DNA of 64,000 bases from Bifidobacterium primatium (GCF_002802875.1 NZ_PEBI01000001.1:893830-957829), one strand, 5' to 3'. Shown: positions 34,244 through 44,426, counted from the stretch's first letter. Numbers and translations: made by a program. The notes: generated by a model from the sequence alone, not told the origin.

Positions 34244-35509
34244 GTGAGCACCGATTCCAACCCGCATCCATCCAACGAATTCGACCGTGCCAACAGCGCC
34301 GCCGACAATGCCAGGCCTGACATCACTGCTGCCAGAAGCAACGTCCCCGGCAGTAACCTCGATGACATCAACAGCAACACCGGCAACACCGGCAACGTCA
34401 CCTCGTTCCCTGCCCCTTCATGGCAGGATGCCATCAAGCTGACGCAGCCCAATGCGGGCCAGCCCGACCTATCACAACCGGTCACACCACGACCCGACCT
34501 GTCACAGCCCGTCACCACCGGCCAGCAAACTTGGCAGGCCCAGCCTCAGTCCCAGGCCTACCGGCCCCAGCCACAGCAGCATATGGGTCCGCCGCCCACC
34601 GGCCAGCCGATCGCAACGCAGACTCCCCAGCCGACAACTGCGCAGCCGCCCCTGTGGCAGCCGACCGTGTGGACCGGCACCGACCAGCCCCGCGCCGACG
34701 CCGAGAAGGAGTCCAAGGGCGAGGAGCTGCATATGGCCTGGTTCTATACCAAGTTCGCCCTGTTCTGCTGGGTGTTCGCCATCGGCGGCCTCTACTTCCA
34801 GCTGGACCAATACGACGGCCGAATCGCCCTCGACACCATCATGCCGGCCCTGCTTTTCGGCATACCGGCGATTATCACCACGGTCGTCGCCGGAGCCTCG
34901 TTCTACCGCTGGTACGGATTGCACAGAACCAGGAATCCCTATCAAGGCCTCATCGGCGTGGTCGGCAAGGACATCGCCGCCGCAGTCGGCGGCAAATCGT
35001 TGAAGATGCCCAATTACGATCAGGACGGCGACCCGGCCCATGACAAGATTCGCCGCGTATTGTTCGATCCGACGGCGAACGCAACCGTGCGCTTCCCCGT
35101 GTTCATTCCCGTCGATTTGTGGCGTCGGTGCGCCGAAATCGCCGAGCGCAACGCCACCGGCAGCAGCGCCGGCAACGCCGATTCCAACCTCACCGGCCTT
35201 GACAAGGCGCTCAGCGATCATCTCGACCAGATGGAGGCGGCGGGAAAAATCTCGCCGTCATTCCGCGAGCATCTTGACCAGAAAACGGATGGCGAGCGCC
35301 GTCATACCGCCTACATCGTGCTTCATGTGGCGAACGGTCAGGCGTCAATCGTCGGCATCGACCCTCTTCGCACGTTCGAACAGCGTGCGGAATTCGACGA
35401 GAAGGGCGCGTCCAAGTGCGTGACCGGCGGCCGATACGACGGCTATGCCAAGGCCATCATCGTCGGCAGGCAGGCGAACGATCATGACGATTTGATGGCA
35501 TCACGCTAA
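34244..35509 (+). CDS. Two-helix membrane protein with Pro/Gln-rich N-terminus, unknown function
   Basis: The protein has 421 residues from GTG 34244 with a good Shine-Dalgarno (GAAGGAG). Residues 1-160 are Asn/Pro/Gln/Thr-rich and disordered. Two membrane helices lie near 170-190 and 202-222. The remaining 190 residues are a soluble domain with no motif I recognise (for example PVFIPVDLWRRCAEIAERN). It may be a bifidobacterial envelope protein. It is immediately outside attR, so it is host rather than element DNA. No function is proposed. Confidence 0.75.
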   Translation: MSTDSNPHPSNEFDRANSAADNARPDITAARSNVPGSNLDDINSNTGNTGNVTSFPAPSWQDAIKLTQPNAGQPDLSQPVTPRPDLSQPVTTGQQTWQAQPQSQAYRPQPQQHMGPPPTGQPIATQTPQPTTAQPPLWQPTVWTGTDQPRADAEKESKGEELHMAWFYTKFALFCWVFAIGGLYFQLDQYDGRIALDTIMPALLFGIPAIITTVVAGASFYRWYGLHRTRNPYQGLIGVVGKDIAAAVGGKSLKMPNYDQDGDPAHDKIRRVLFDPTANATVRFPVFIPVDLWRRCAEIAERNATGSSAGNADSNLTGLDKALSDHLDQMEAAGKISPSFREHLDQKTDGERRHTAYIVLHVANGQASIVGIDPLRTFEQRAEFDEKGASKCVTGGRYDGYAKAIIVGRQANDHDDLMASR

Positions 35510-35564
35510 TCGTCCGTTCCAAATCGCCCGTATGCTAATTCGCCTGCGGCCTGATTGCGCCGGC

Positions 35565-35600
35565 CACGCCTCCGACGCCGGTCACGCCTCCGACGCCGGC
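35565..35600. repeat. 18-bp tandem repeat downstream of metY
   Basis: CACGCCTCCGACGCCGG occurs twice in tandem (35565-35582 and 35583-35600), ending 14 bp from the metY stop codon. Confidence 0.85.
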
Positions 35601-35614
35601 CGTCCGGCGCGACG

Positions 35615-36910
35615 TCAGTACGCGCCGGCGATGGCCTGGTCGAGATCGGCGATCAGATCGTCGACGTCCTCAAGGCCGATCGACAGACGAAGCATGTTGT
35701 CGGTGACGCCGGCGGCGCGACGCGCCTCGGCCGGCACCTCGCGGTGGGTGATGTGCGCCGGGTCCACGATCAGCGAGCGCGCGTCGCCGATGTTGGGCAC
35801 GTAGGAGAACAGTTTCGTGCCGTCGATGATGCGCCGCACGTTCTCGGGGCTGCCGTCGACGAGGAACGACATGATCTGGCCGACGCCGTTGGGGAAGTAT
35901 TTGCGCACGAGCTCGTATTGCGGCGTGGTGCCGAGGCCGGAGTAGTTGACCTTCGTCACATGCGGATTATGCGTGAGGTGTTCGGCGATGCGAGTGGCCG
36001 TGGCGACCTGCTGCGAGACGCGCTGCGGCAGCGTCTCAAGGCCGACGAGCGACAGGTACGCGTTGAACGGGCTTTGCACGGCGCCGAACGTGCGCAGGTA
36101 TTTGATGCGGATGCGCTTGATGAACGCGGCCGAACCGTATTTTTCGCCGAAGCTGTGCCATTCGCCGGCGCGGTCGTCGCTGATGACCTGCTGGCGCATG
36201 GTGAACTGGGGGAAGCGGCCGTTCGTCCAGTCGAAATGGCCGCCGTCGACGATGATGCCGCCGATGGCGTTGCCGTGGCCGGTGATGCCCTTGGTGGTGG
36301 AGTGCACGACGATGTCGGCACCGAATTCGATGGGGCGCAGCAGGTAGGGGGTCGGCACGGTGTTGTCGACGATCACCGCGATGCCGTGCCTGTGTGCGAG
36401 CGCGGCCAGCGGTTCGATGTCGAGGACCTCGGTGGAGGGGTTGGCGACGGTTTCGGCGAAGATGGCGCGCGTATCGGGACCGATCTTCGATTCGACCTCG
36501 TCGAGGTCGTTGATGTCCTTCACGAAGTCGGCGTGGATGCCGAACTGCGGCAGGAAGTCGCCGAGCGCGTCGACGCTGGCGCCGTACAGGTCGGTGGGCG
36601 CGATGATGCGTCCGCCGCCTTCGCCGGCGCACATGAGCGCGTAGGTCACGGCCGCCATGCCCGAGCCGACGGCGACGGCACCGATGCCGCCCTCGAGAGC
36701 GGCGACGCGGCGTTCGAGCGCGTCGACGGTGGGGTTGGCCACGCGGGAGTATTCGAATCCGTCGAGTTCACCGGCGGCGAGCGCGTCGCCGCGCAGGGCG
36801 TCACCAAGGTTGAAGGCTGCGGATGCGTAGATCGGCGGCACGGCCGCGTGATCATGCTCGTCGTTCGGTTCGTATCCGGCGTGAATGGCCTGTGTTCTGA
36901 AATTCGTCAT
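35615..36910 (-). CDS. metY: O-acetylhomoserine sulfhydrylase-type PLP enzyme
   Basis: The protein has 431 residues from ATG 36910. The upstream open frame has no ribosome site. Features of the Cys/Met-metabolism PLP family are clear: TQAIHAGYEPNDEH start, EYSRVANPTVDALERRVAALEGG, and the PLP lysine K207 in VHSTTKGITGHG. The IGGIIVDGG block and long middle region fit the MetY branch, which makes homocysteine from O-acetylhomoserine and sulfide. A cystathionine gamma-synthase role is less likely. A TGATAATGATTATG-type palindrome lies 63 bp upstream. Confidence 0.9.
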   Translation of the reverse strand: MTNFRTQAIHAGYEPNDEHDHAAVPPIYASAAFNLGDALRGDALAAGELDGFEYSRVANPTVDALERRVAALEGGIGAVAVGSGMAAVTYALMCAGEGGGRIIAPTDLYGASVDALGDFLPQFGIHADFVKDINDLDEVESKIGPDTRAIFAETVANPSTEVLDIEPLAALAHRHGIAVIVDNTVPTPYLLRPIEFGADIVVHSTTKGITGHGNAIGGIIVDGGHFDWTNGRFPQFTMRQQVISDDRAGEWHSFGEKYGSAAFIKRIRIKYLRTFGAVQSPFNAYLSLVGLETLPQRVSQQVATATRIAEHLTHNPHVTKVNYSGLGTTPQYELVRKYFPNGVGQIMSFLVDGSPENVRRIIDGTKLFSYVPNIGDARSLIVDPAHITHREVPAEARRAAGVTDNMLRLSIGLEDVDDLIADLDQAIAGAY

Positions 36911-36972
36911 GACTTCTTCCCGACGTCTCTCTACAACGTTGTCGTTGTCCTCGTTGCTGCCAGGCGCTGCGC

Positions 36973-36989
36973 AATGATAATGATTATGA
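36973..36989 (-). promoter_or_regulatory. Fur/Zur-like palindrome upstream of metY
   Basis: AATGATAATGATTATGA resembles the inverted-repeat boxes of Fur-family regulators and is AT-rich within a GC-rich leader. The match is by eye only. Confidence 0.35.
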
Positions 36990-37175
36990 CGCAACGCGAC
37001 TGAGACACAGTATAAGCATGAAGCACCGCAGCGGTCAGCCCTACCGGCCCTATCGTCATGGACTGGCGACCCATCGTCACAAACCGGCGGTTCACCTGCG
37101 ATCGACGGCACGAACGCATAGTCGAGGGTCACGTTGTGACGGTGCTCTGACGGCATGAGCACATACACTGGCAGC

Positions 37176-38192
37176 ATGAGTGATGAGAATCTGCATGCAG
37201 ACGTGACGGCCGACGATACTGATACGACCGCGCCCACCCCCTCCACCGCCGATGCGACCGAGACCGCAACCGCCTATTTTGCGGGCGGCTGCTTCTGGGG
37301 TCTTGAACGGTATTTCCAGGAGGTCGATGGCGTGACGGCCACGACGGTGGGCTACGCGCAGTCGAATACGCCCGATCCGACGTATGAGCAGGTGTGCTCG
37401 GGCGAGACGGACGCCGCGGAAACGGTTCGCGTGGAGTTCGACCCGTCCCGCGTGACGCTGCGCACGCTGAGCCTGCTGTTTTTGGAGGTCATCGACCCGT
37501 TCTCCGTCGACAGGCAGGGCAACGATACCGGCCGTCAGTACCGCACGGGTATGTTCTTCACGGATCCGACGCAGCAGACGGTGTATATCGCCGCGATCGA
37601 GCAGCTGATCGACCGTATTCCGCAGCGTCCGGCCGTGCTTATCGAACCGTTGCGCAACTTCTATCCGGCCGAGGAGCATCATCAGGATTATCTGGAGAAG
37701 AATCCGGGCGGCTACTGCCATATCTCGTTGGAGAAGATTCGCAATGTGAAGCGTCGTCAGAAGTACGTCGACCGTATCTGGGATCTGACGCTGGAGCAGT
37801 TCGCGGTCACGCAGAACGCGGCGACCGAGCGGCCGTTCGTCAACGAATACGACCATACGTTCGAGCCGGGCATCTACGTCGATATCGTCAGCGGCGAGCC
37901 GTTGTTCTCTTCGGCCGACAAGTTCGATTCCGGCTGCGGCTGGCCTGCGTTCTCGAAGCCGCTGCGCACCGATCTGGTCACCGAGCATGAGGACGACCGC
38001 GTTCCGGGCCGGCCGCGCATCGAGATTCGTACGGCTGAGACGCAGATTCATCTGGGCCATGTGTTCGATGACGGCCCGGCCGAATTGGGCGGGCATCGAT
38101 ACTGCATGAATTCCGCCGCATTGCGTTTCGTGCCGTTGGAGCGCATGGAGGAGGAAGGCTACGGCGACTACATCGCCCGGTTCATGAAGTAG
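37176..38192 (+). CDS. msrAB: Fused peptide-methionine sulfoxide reductase MsrA-MsrB
   Basis: The protein has 338 residues from ATG 37176; ATG 37155 is also possible, and neither has a strong Shine-Dalgarno. The MsrA domain has the catalytic Cys39 in AGGCFWGLE, and the MsrB domain has Cys310 in [11 protein letters not shown] plus SGCGWPAF. The two CxxC zinc motifs seen in many MsrB proteins are absent. It repairs both sulfoxide stereoisomers of methionine. A tandem duplication spans its stop codon, and a terminator follows. Confidence 0.95.
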   Translation: MSDENLHADVTADDTDTTAPTPSTADATETATAYFAGGCFWGLERYFQEVDGVTATTVGYAQSNTPDPTYEQVCSGETDAAETVRVEFDPSRVTLRTLSLLFLEVIDPFSVDRQGNDTGRQYRTGMFFTDPTQQTVYIAAIEQLIDRIPQRPAVLIEPLRNFYPAEEHHQDYLEKNPGGYCHISLEKIRNVKRRQKYVDRIWDLTLEQFAVTQNAATERPFVNEYDHTFEPGIYVDIVSGEPLFSSADKFDSGCGWPAFSKPLRTDLVTEHEDDRVPGRPRIEIRTAETQIHLGHVFDDGPAELGGHRYCMNSAALRFVPLERMEEEGYGDYIARFMK

Positions 38193-38205
38193 CCATGAAG
38201 TAGCC
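38184..38205 (+). repeat. 11-bp tandem duplication across the msrAB stop codon
   Basis: ATGAAGTAGCC is present twice in tandem, so Met-Lys-stop is repeated. Confidence 0.9.
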
Positions 38206-38216
38206 GAACGCAAACG

Positions 38217-38242
38217 AAAAGCCGCCCCGGAGGACGGCTTTT
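38217..38242 (+). terminator. Terminator after msrAB
   Basis: AAAAGCCG pairs with CGGCTTTT around a short GC loop. It could serve either strand. Confidence 0.75.
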
Positions 38243-38327
38243 CGTGGTTTTGACACCGAATATCACTCGATGTGCGTCTGATATTACCTGATTACCCGGA
38301 ATCAATCGCCCGGGTTTTCAGCCCCGA

Positions 38328-38879
38328 TTACTCGGCGATGAACTTGAGGAAGGCGTCGGCCTGGGCGCCGAGCTTGGCGCGGTCCTCGTCGGACAGGCCG
38401 AGTTCGCCGGTGCCCCAGGCTTCGGGAGCCAGCGTGACGCCGACCTGATCGTCAAGCAGCTCGGCCTTGTTGAAGCCGAGCACCTCGGTGAGCTTGCCGC
38501 GGGTGCCGGCACCGGCGGACTGGCCGGCGACGGAGCTCAACGCGATCTTCTTGCCGGCGAGCACAGAGGCGGATTCGGCCGGGAACGGCTCCAGCGGGCG
38601 GGACAGCCAGTCGAGCAGGTTCTTCAGCACGCCCGGGTAGCTGTAGTTGTATTCCGGGGAGAAGATCCACACGCCATCGGCGAGCACGACCTCGCGGCGC
38701 ACGGCGGAGACGGCGTCGGGGGCCGGATACTCGTCGTCCTGGCTGAAGAACGGGACGTTGGTGTAGTCGAGGAACTCGACTTCGGCGCGGTCGCCGATGA
38801 GCTTCTTGGCTTCCTCGGCGAGCTGCTTGTTGAAGCCGTTCTTGTGCAGAGAACCGACGATGAACAGAATCTTGGCCAT
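38328..38879 (-). CDS. NAD(P)H-dependent FMN reductase (flavodoxin-like)
   Basis: The protein has 183 residues. The flavin phosphate loop GSLHKNGFNKQLA and the SPEYNYSYPGVLKNLLDW signature are characteristic of the NADPH-dependent FMN reductase/quinone-chromate reductase family. The enzyme is cytoplasmic and reduces quinones or other electrophiles. It stands alone behind an AT-rich promoter region (38880-38960), with a good Shine-Dalgarno (AGGAGG) just before the start. Confidence 0.92.
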   Translation of the reverse strand: MAKILFIVGSLHKNGFNKQLAEEAKKLIGDRAEVEFLDYTNVPFFSQDDEYPAPDAVSAVRREVVLADGVWIFSPEYNYSYPGVLKNLLDWLSRPLEPFPAESASVLAGKKIALSSVAGQSAGAGTRGKLTEVLGFNKAELLDDQVGVTLAPEAWGTGELGLSDEDRAKLGAQADAFLKFIAE

Positions 38880-39089
38880 GTTTCCTCCTACGAACTCGCA
38901 AATACTTACCTATAAGTATTTGAATCAGACATATAACATTTCGAATCCATTGTCTCGCAACGGGTACCCACACTCCGCCCTGAGAGAATCGCCGCCGGCA
39001 ACCGTTGAAATTTCAACGAAATGGATTTTCGACTGTATTATTTAAGCGATACAGTTCGCTACAGCAACCAGTTTGGAATCGAGGACCGG

Positions 39090-39458
39090 ATGACGTTCGC
39101 CATAGACCGTAATAGCCCCACACCGGTATTCAATCAGATCTACGTGCAGTTCGAGGGACTGATTCGCTCCGGGCTTATGGAGGCGGGCTCGCCGCTGCCG
39201 TCCATCCGCCAGCTCGCGCAGAGCCTCGACGTTTCGGCGAATTCGGTGAAGCACGCGTACGAGGATTTGGAGTCGAACGGGCTTATCGTCACCAGTCCCG
39301 GCCGCAAGGCGCGCGTGGCCGAGCAGTCGCGCCTGGCATGCGACGTGCTGGCGGCCATCCAATGCCTCGTCATGGCCGCGCACAAGCACAACGCCGACCT
39401 CACCGCCACGCAGAACGTGCTCAGCACCGTCTGGGAGATGGAACCCGAGGAGGACTAG
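39090..39458 (+). CDS. GntR-family (YtrA-like) regulator
   Basis: The protein has 122 residues from ATG 39090 (GAGGA 4 nt upstream). The winged helix is compact: PVFNQIYVQFEGLIRSG, LPSIRQLAQSLDVSANSVKHAYEDLESNGLI. A short helical C-terminus takes the place of an effector domain, which defines the YtrA group. Such regulators usually control an ABC exporter, but none is adjacent, and the following gene is dcd. Confidence 0.9.
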   Translation: MTFAIDRNSPTPVFNQIYVQFEGLIRSGLMEAGSPLPSIRQLAQSLDVSANSVKHAYEDLESNGLIVTSPGRKARVAEQSRLACDVLAAIQCLVMAAHKHNADLTATQNVLSTVWEMEPEED

Positions 39459-39575
39459 AACGCCCACGGTGCCGAAGTTTCGCGGTTTCTGACCGGTCCA
39501 CTAGACTTGGGGCACAGAACATACTTGCCGCGCGACGACCACGCGCGGACAACGCCCGCGTAAGGAGAACGCACC

Positions 39576-40157
39576 ATGCTGCTTAGTGACCACGACATCC
39601 TCGCCGCCCATGAGAACGGCAATATCTCGCTCGACCCGTGGACCCCGGAGATGGTGCAGCCGGCGTCGGTGGACGTGCGTCTCGACCGCTTCTTCCGCGT
39701 GTTCAACAGCCACAAGTACACGTACGTGGACCCGGCCGAGAACCAGGGCGACCTGACCGAGCAGTTCGAGGTGCCGGCGGACGAGCCGTGGATCCTGCAC
39801 CCCGGCGAGTTCATCCTCGGCTCCACCTGGGAGTACGTGAAGCTCGACGCCTCCATCGCCGCCCGTCTTGAGGGCAAGAGCTCGCTCGGTCGACTCGGCA
39901 TCCTCACCCACTCCACCGCCGGATTCATCGACCCCGGCTTCGAGGGCCATATCACGCTGGAGCTTTCGAATGTAAGCACGCTTCCCGTGAAACTGTGGCC
40001 GGGCATGAAGATCGGTCAGATGTGCTTCTTCTCGCTGAGCTCCCCCGCCGACAACCCGTACGGCTCCGGCAAGCTCGGCTCGCACTACCAGGGCCAGCGC
40101 GGCCCGACCCCGAGCCGTTCGTACATCAACTTCTACCGCGCGGACGTGAACGATTGA
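39576..40157 (+). CDS. dcd: dCTP deaminase (probably bifunctional dCTP deaminase/dUTPase)
   Basis: The protein has 193 residues, the family length. [31 protein letters not shown] contains the catalytic Glu and nucleotide-binding residues, and [10 protein letters not shown] is the C-terminal motif. Actinobacterial members often convert dCTP directly to dUMP. AAGGAGA precedes the ATG. The enzyme supplies dUMP for thymidylate synthesis. Confidence 0.95.
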   Translation: MLLSDHDILAAHENGNISLDPWTPEMVQPASVDVRLDRFFRVFNSHKYTYVDPAENQGDLTEQFEVPADEPWILHPGEFILGSTWEYVKLDASIAARLEGKSSLGRLGILTHSTAGFIDPGFEGHITLELSNVSTLPVKLWPGMKIGQMCFFSLSSPADNPYGSGKLGSHYQGQRGPTPSRSYINFYRADVND

Positions 40158-40195
40158 TCACTTCTCGTCGTACGGGTCACTTCTCGTCGTAGGGC
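40158..40195 (-). repeat. 19-bp tandem duplication across the lacI stop codon
   Basis: TCACTTCTCGTCGTA(C)GGG is repeated. On the minus strand this duplicates the codons Tyr-Asp-Glu-Lys-stop of the LacI gene outside its frame, and it abuts the dcd stop. Confidence 0.9.
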
Positions 40196-41265
40196 GAGGA
40201 TCGCCAGAAGAGCTCGGGCTTGAGCAGCCGGTGCCAGCGTTCATCGTTTGTCACCGGCTGGCCGTCGAGAATGTCGCAGGTCATGCGCAGCAGCTCCTTG
40301 GCCACCACGTCGAGCGGCTGCTGGATCGACGGGAACGAGAACGCCTTCGCGATCGCCGAATTGTCGAATCCGGTGACCAATACGGGCCGGGAAAGAATGT
40401 TCACGTCGGGATTGCCGTCGATCACGGCGTGCTTGACGATGTGGCTGATGCTCGAAAGCGCGCCGACCGCAAGATTGTCGGACGGGCAGACGATGGCGTC
40501 GAGCCCCGGATGCCGCTTATACAGTTCGGCTGCGGCCTCCTCGCCGGCACGCATGGCCTCGACGGTGCCGATGGCCCACGAGCCCAGCGGCTGGCCCTCG
40601 TATACGCCGTCCACGATGAGTCCGGCCTCGTCGAGCGCGTCACGCCAGCCGGAATAGCGGTTGATGGCGGTGCCGGTGCCGGAATTCCATCCGATGTAGC
40701 CGATGCGACGGCGTCCGGCGTCGATCAGCCGATGCGTCATCTCCTTGATGGCGCTGTAGCCGTCGACGTCCACCCACGGAATCTTCGCGGCGGTTTCCTC
40801 GTCGATGTTCCACGGCCGCCCGAACAGCACGAACGGCTGCTTGTGCTCCATAAGCCACTGCGGGCGGGTGTCGCCCACCTCAAGCTCGTTGAGGATGATC
40901 ATATCGACGTCGGACTGCTCCATCAGGCTTTCGATGTGCCTGAGCTCGCCGGCCTCGTCGATACGCGGGTACAGCATGATCTGCTTGCCGTCGTTGTTGG
41001 CCTCGGCGGCAAGCAGATGCAGGAACGCATCGAAGATCGGCGACGGCGCGCGATGGGCGCCGGCAGCGATGCCGACCGCCACGACGTCCGACCGGCCGGA
41101 ACGCAGACGACGGGCCGAGGCGTTCGGCTTGTATCCAAGCTCCTTGATGGCCTCCTGAATCTTGGCCCGAGTGGATTCGGAGACGATATCCGGGGAGTTG
41201 ATGGCATTCGATACCGTCTGGTGCGAGACACCGGCCCTGCGCGCCACATCACGGATGCTGACCAT
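40177..41265 (-). CDS. LacI-family transcriptional regulator
   Basis: The protein has 362 residues. The HTH VSIRDVARRAGVSHQTVSNAIN begins at residue 2, with the hinge KPNASARRLRSGRSD. A periplasmic-binding-like sugar domain follows (FDNSAIAKAF, PSIQQPLDVVAKE). It probably senses a sugar. The neighbours (dcd and a cation ATPase) are not obvious targets, so its regulon may lie elsewhere. A GAAACCGTTT-type site in its own leader suggests autoregulation. Confidence 0.93.
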   Translation of the reverse strand: MVSIRDVARRAGVSHQTVSNAINSPDIVSESTRAKIQEAIKELGYKPNASARRLRSGRSDVVAVGIAAGAHRAPSPIFDAFLHLLAAEANNDGKQIMLYPRIDEAGELRHIESLMEQSDVDMIILNELEVGDTRPQWLMEHKQPFVLFGRPWNIDEETAAKIPWVDVDGYSAIKEMTHRLIDAGRRRIGYIGWNSGTGTAINRYSGWRDALDEAGLIVDGVYEGQPLGSWAIGTVEAMRAGEEAAAELYKRHPGLDAIVCPSDNLAVGALSSISHIVKHAVIDGNPDVNILSRPVLVTGFDNSAIAKAFSFPSIQQPLDVVAKELLRMTCDILDGQPVTNDERWHRLLKPELFWRSSPYDEK

Positions 41266-41298
41266 ATGTTCACCTCTGTTTCGTTATCGGCGGCTATC

Positions 41299-41308
41299 GA
41301 AACCGTTT
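41299..41308 (-). promoter_or_regulatory. LacI-type operator GAAACCGTTT upstream of lacI
   Basis: It resembles the palindrome GAAACCGGTTTC at 49374-49385. It lies 34 bp before the lacI start, which is consistent with autoregulation. Confidence 0.45.
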
Positions 41309-41375
41309 AACACTGCCACCGATTATCCCACAGCATGTGAACGTTCTAGCCGCGTTGCCGCAACATGCAACAAAC

Positions 41376-44300
41376 TCACACGTGACGCTTCGACACCGTA
41401 CGAAGGACGAGCTTGTAGAGTTCGCTGCCGACGAGAACGAAGGCGGCGAGGCCAAGGCATTCGAGCCACTGATGCGGGTCGAGCGGCGTGGTGCCGAAGG
41501 CCACGTTCAGCGCCGGCACGTAGATGACCACGAGCTGCAACGCCACCGACAATGCGATGGCGCCCCACAGCCACTTATTGGCGAACATGCCCCTGAACGC
41601 GCTTTGCGTGGCCGACCGTGCGGCGAGCGCGTTGAACAGCTGTGCGAACACGAGGATGGTGAAGCCCATGGTTCGCGCCATCACGATCTGCTCGTCGTGG
41701 GTGGCGCCCATGGCCGAGTCGTCGGTGAGCAGTCCGCCGGGCAGATACAGGTCCATGCCGACGAGCGTCACGGCGGCCATGAGCAGGCCGACGACGATGA
41801 CGTCGCTCCACATGCGTGCGTCGATCACGCGGTCGCCGGGCTTGCGTGGCCTGCGGTTCATCACGTTTTCGATGGAGGGGTCGACGCCCATGGCCATGGC
41901 GGGCGCGGCGTCGGTGAGCAGGTTGATCCACAGCAATTGCACGGCGAGCAGCGGCACGGTCACGCTTTCCGCGCCCGGTTCGCTGATGCCGAGGAATCCG
42001 GCGAGCAGCACGCCGCCGAACACGGTGAGCACCTCGCCCATGTTGGAGCTGAGCAGATACCGCAGGAACTTGCGGATGTTGTCGAAGATGGAACGGCCTT
42101 CGCGCACGGCGGCGACGATGGTGGCGAAGTTGTCGTCCGTCAGGATCATCTTGGCGGATTCCTTGGTCACTTCGGTGCCGGTGATGCCCATGGCCACGCC
42201 GATGTCGGCGGATTTGACGGCGGGAGCGTCGTTCACGCCGTCGCCGGTCATCGCCACGATCTCGCCCTGCGACTGCAGGGCGTCGACGATCTTCATCTTG
42301 TGTTCGGGGGCGACTCGCGCATACACGGAGACGTCACGCACGGCCTTGTCGAAGTCCTCCGGCCCGAGTCGGTCGAGTTCGTCGCCGGTCAGCGCGGTGC
42401 CGGATTCGTCGATGATGCCGAGGTCCTTGGCGATGCGTGCCGCGGTGAGCGGATGGTCGCCGGTGATCATGACGGTGCGCACGCCGGCGGCATGCGCCTC
42501 GGCCACGGCGTCACGAACCTCGGTGCGCGGCGGATCGATGATGCCGACCATGCCGGCCCATATCATGTCGTGTTCGATAACGTCCGCCTGGTCGGCGATG
42601 TCGACGGCGAGCGCGCCGGAGTCGTCCAACCGTATGCCGTCGATGGCCGTGAGCGAGTCGACCTCCAGCGGTCGGTATGCGGAGCCGAGCGTGCGGTACG
42701 CCTCGCCGGAAAGCCGTTCGACGTCGGCGAGAATCCGCCGGCGATCGTCGTCGGTGAGCGGCCGCACCGCTCCCCCGACGGCGATACGCGAACAGTACGA
42801 GAGCAGCACGTCCGGCGCGCCCTTGGCGTATGCGGTCAGCCGCCCGCCGTTCGTCGCATCCGTCGCATCGGCCGCGATGACGGTCATGCGTTTGCGGTCG
42901 GAGGTGAAGGGAATCTCGGCCACGCGAACCGGGCTTTCGGAATCCTTCTCCTCGCCTCGACGAATCTTCCTGTCTCCCACGATCAGCGCGACTTCGGTGG
43001 GGTCGCCGACGATACTACCGTCGTCGTTCAACTGTCCGTCGTTGGCGACGGCGCCGATGCGCAGCACGGCCGCCGCCTCGCCGAACCGTACGGCATCACC
43101 GTCGTCGGCATCGCGAGTAGCACCGCCATCGGTGCCGCCGTCACTGCCGTCACCGGCAATCACCCGCCCGTCCACATCGGTCATCTCACCGACCGGTTCA
43201 TATCCGGTGCCGGTGAGCAGTACCTCGCCGGAGGCCGTGACCACGCGCTGCACGGTCATTTCGTTGCGCGTAAGCGTGCCGGTTTTGTCGGAGCAGATCA
43301 CGGACGCCGAGCCAAGCGTCTCCACCGAGGAGAGCTTCTTCACGATGGCATGGTGCCTGGCCATGCGCTGCACCCCAAGCGCCAGCACAACGGTGAGAAT
43401 CGCGGCCAGGCCTTCGGGCACGGCCGCCACGGCCAGCGAGACGGCGAGCAGCAGCGATTCGATGATGTCCTGCGTGGAGTTGAAGCCGTAGACGACGGCC
43501 AGCAACACGAGCACCAGCACGGCGATGGCGCACACCGCCAGTCCGAGCACCTTGGAGACGAACGCGATCTCCTTCTGCAGCGGCGTCGGCTCCTCCTTCT
43601 GTTCGGAAAGCATGCCGGCGATCTTGCCCACCTGCGTGTTCATGCCGGTGGCGGTCACGATGAAACGGCCGGTGCCCTGCGTCACCGACGTGCCGTTGAA
43701 CACCATGTTCGTCCGGTCGCCGAGCGCGACGGCCGTGGCCAGCATCCCCGCGTTCTTGGTCACGGGTACGGATTCGCCGGTCAGCGAGGCCTCGGCCACG
43801 TGCAACGCGGCGGCCGAGAACAATCGGCCGTCCGCCGCCACGGTGTCGCCTTCGGCAAGCAGCACCACGTCGCCCGGCACCACCTCGCTGGTCGGCACGG
43901 ATACGGCCACGCCGTCGCGCAATACGGTCGCGTGGGCGGCGGCCATGCGCGAGAGCGCGGCCACCGCCTGCTCGGCCTTGGCCTCCTGCGCGTAGCCGAG
44001 CACGGCGTTCACGATGAGAATCAATACGATGACGATGCAGTCGAACGGCAGTTTCTCCGCCTCGGCGGGGTTGCTCGCCCGCTCGATGAACCATGCGACC
44101 AGTGAGATCGCCGTGGCCGCGAGCAGCAGATAGACCAGCGGGTCGTTGAACTGCGCGAGGAACTTCTTCCACTTGGGCACGGGCGGCGCGCCCGCGAGCT
44201 GATTCGGTCCGAATGCCGTCAGTCGTCGGGAGGCCTCGTCGGCGTCCAATCCCCGTTCGATGTCGGTGTGCAGCGCCGCGGCCACGTCGTCCACGGCGGC

Positions 44301-44426
44301 CAATGACGGGTCGTCGGGCACATGGAAATCGGCTTCGGCCCCGACGGTCTTCGTCCCGGTCGTCGTATCGGTCTCGTCCGGCGTCGGGCCGCCGGTCGTT
44401 GTCTCGGTCGTCATGATCCTGGTCAT
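41376..44426 (-). CDS. P2-type cation-transporting ATPase (calcium pump-like)
   Basis: The protein has 1016 residues from ATG 44426 (AAGGGG upstream); an in-frame ATG 44567 lacks a ribosome site. The cation-ATPase N-terminal region (LDADEASRRLTAFGPNQL), the A-domain TGES (EASLTGESVPVTK), the phosphorylation site D380 in DKTGTLT, and GDGVNDAPAVKSADIGVAMGITG are all present. About ten membrane segments are visible. It fits P2A Ca2+ or P2-type Ca/Mn pumps, but the transported ion is not certain. Cytoplasmic membrane. Confidence 0.93.
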   Translation of the reverse strand: MTRIMTTETTTGGPTPDETDTTTGTKTVGAEADFHVPDDPSLAAVDDVAAALHTDIERGLDADEASRRLTAFGPNQLAGAPPVPKWKKFLAQFNDPLVYLLLAATAISLVAWFIERASNPAEAEKLPFDCIVIVLILIVNAVLGYAQEAKAEQAVAALSRMAAAHATVLRDGVAVSVPTSEVVPGDVVLLAEGDTVAADGRLFSAAALHVAEASLTGESVPVTKNAGMLATAVALGDRTNMVFNGTSVTQGTGRFIVTATGMNTQVGKIAGMLSEQKEEPTPLQKEIAFVSKVLGLAVCAIAVLVLVLLAVVYGFNSTQDIIESLLLAVSLAVAAVPEGLAAILTVVLALGVQRMARHHAIVKKLSSVETLGSASVICSDKTGTLTRNEMTVQRVVTASGEVLLTGTGYEPVGEMTDVDGRVIAGDGSDGGTDGGATRDADDGDAVRFGEAAAVLRIGAVANDGQLNDDGSIVGDPTEVALIVGDRKIRRGEEKDSESPVRVAEIPFTSDRKRMTVIAADATDATNGGRLTAYAKGAPDVLLSYCSRIAVGGAVRPLTDDDRRRILADVERLSGEAYRTLGSAYRPLEVDSLTAIDGIRLDDSGALAVDIADQADVIEHDMIWAGMVGIIDPPRTEVRDAVAEAHAAGVRTVMITGDHPLTAARIAKDLGIIDESGTALTGDELDRLGPEDFDKAVRDVSVYARVAPEHKMKIVDALQSQGEIVAMTGDGVNDAPAVKSADIGVAMGITGTEVTKESAKMILTDDNFATIVAAVREGRSIFDNIRKFLRYLLSSNMGEVLTVFGGVLLAGFLGISEPGAESVTVPLLAVQLLWINLLTDAAPAMAMGVDPSIENVMNRRPRKPGDRVIDARMWSDVIVVGLLMAAVTLVGMDLYLPGGLLTDDSAMGATHDEQIVMARTMGFTILVFAQLFNALAARSATQSAFRGMFANKWLWGAIALSVALQLVVIYVPALNVAFGTTPLDPHQWLECLGLAAFVLVGSELYKLVLRTVSKRHV

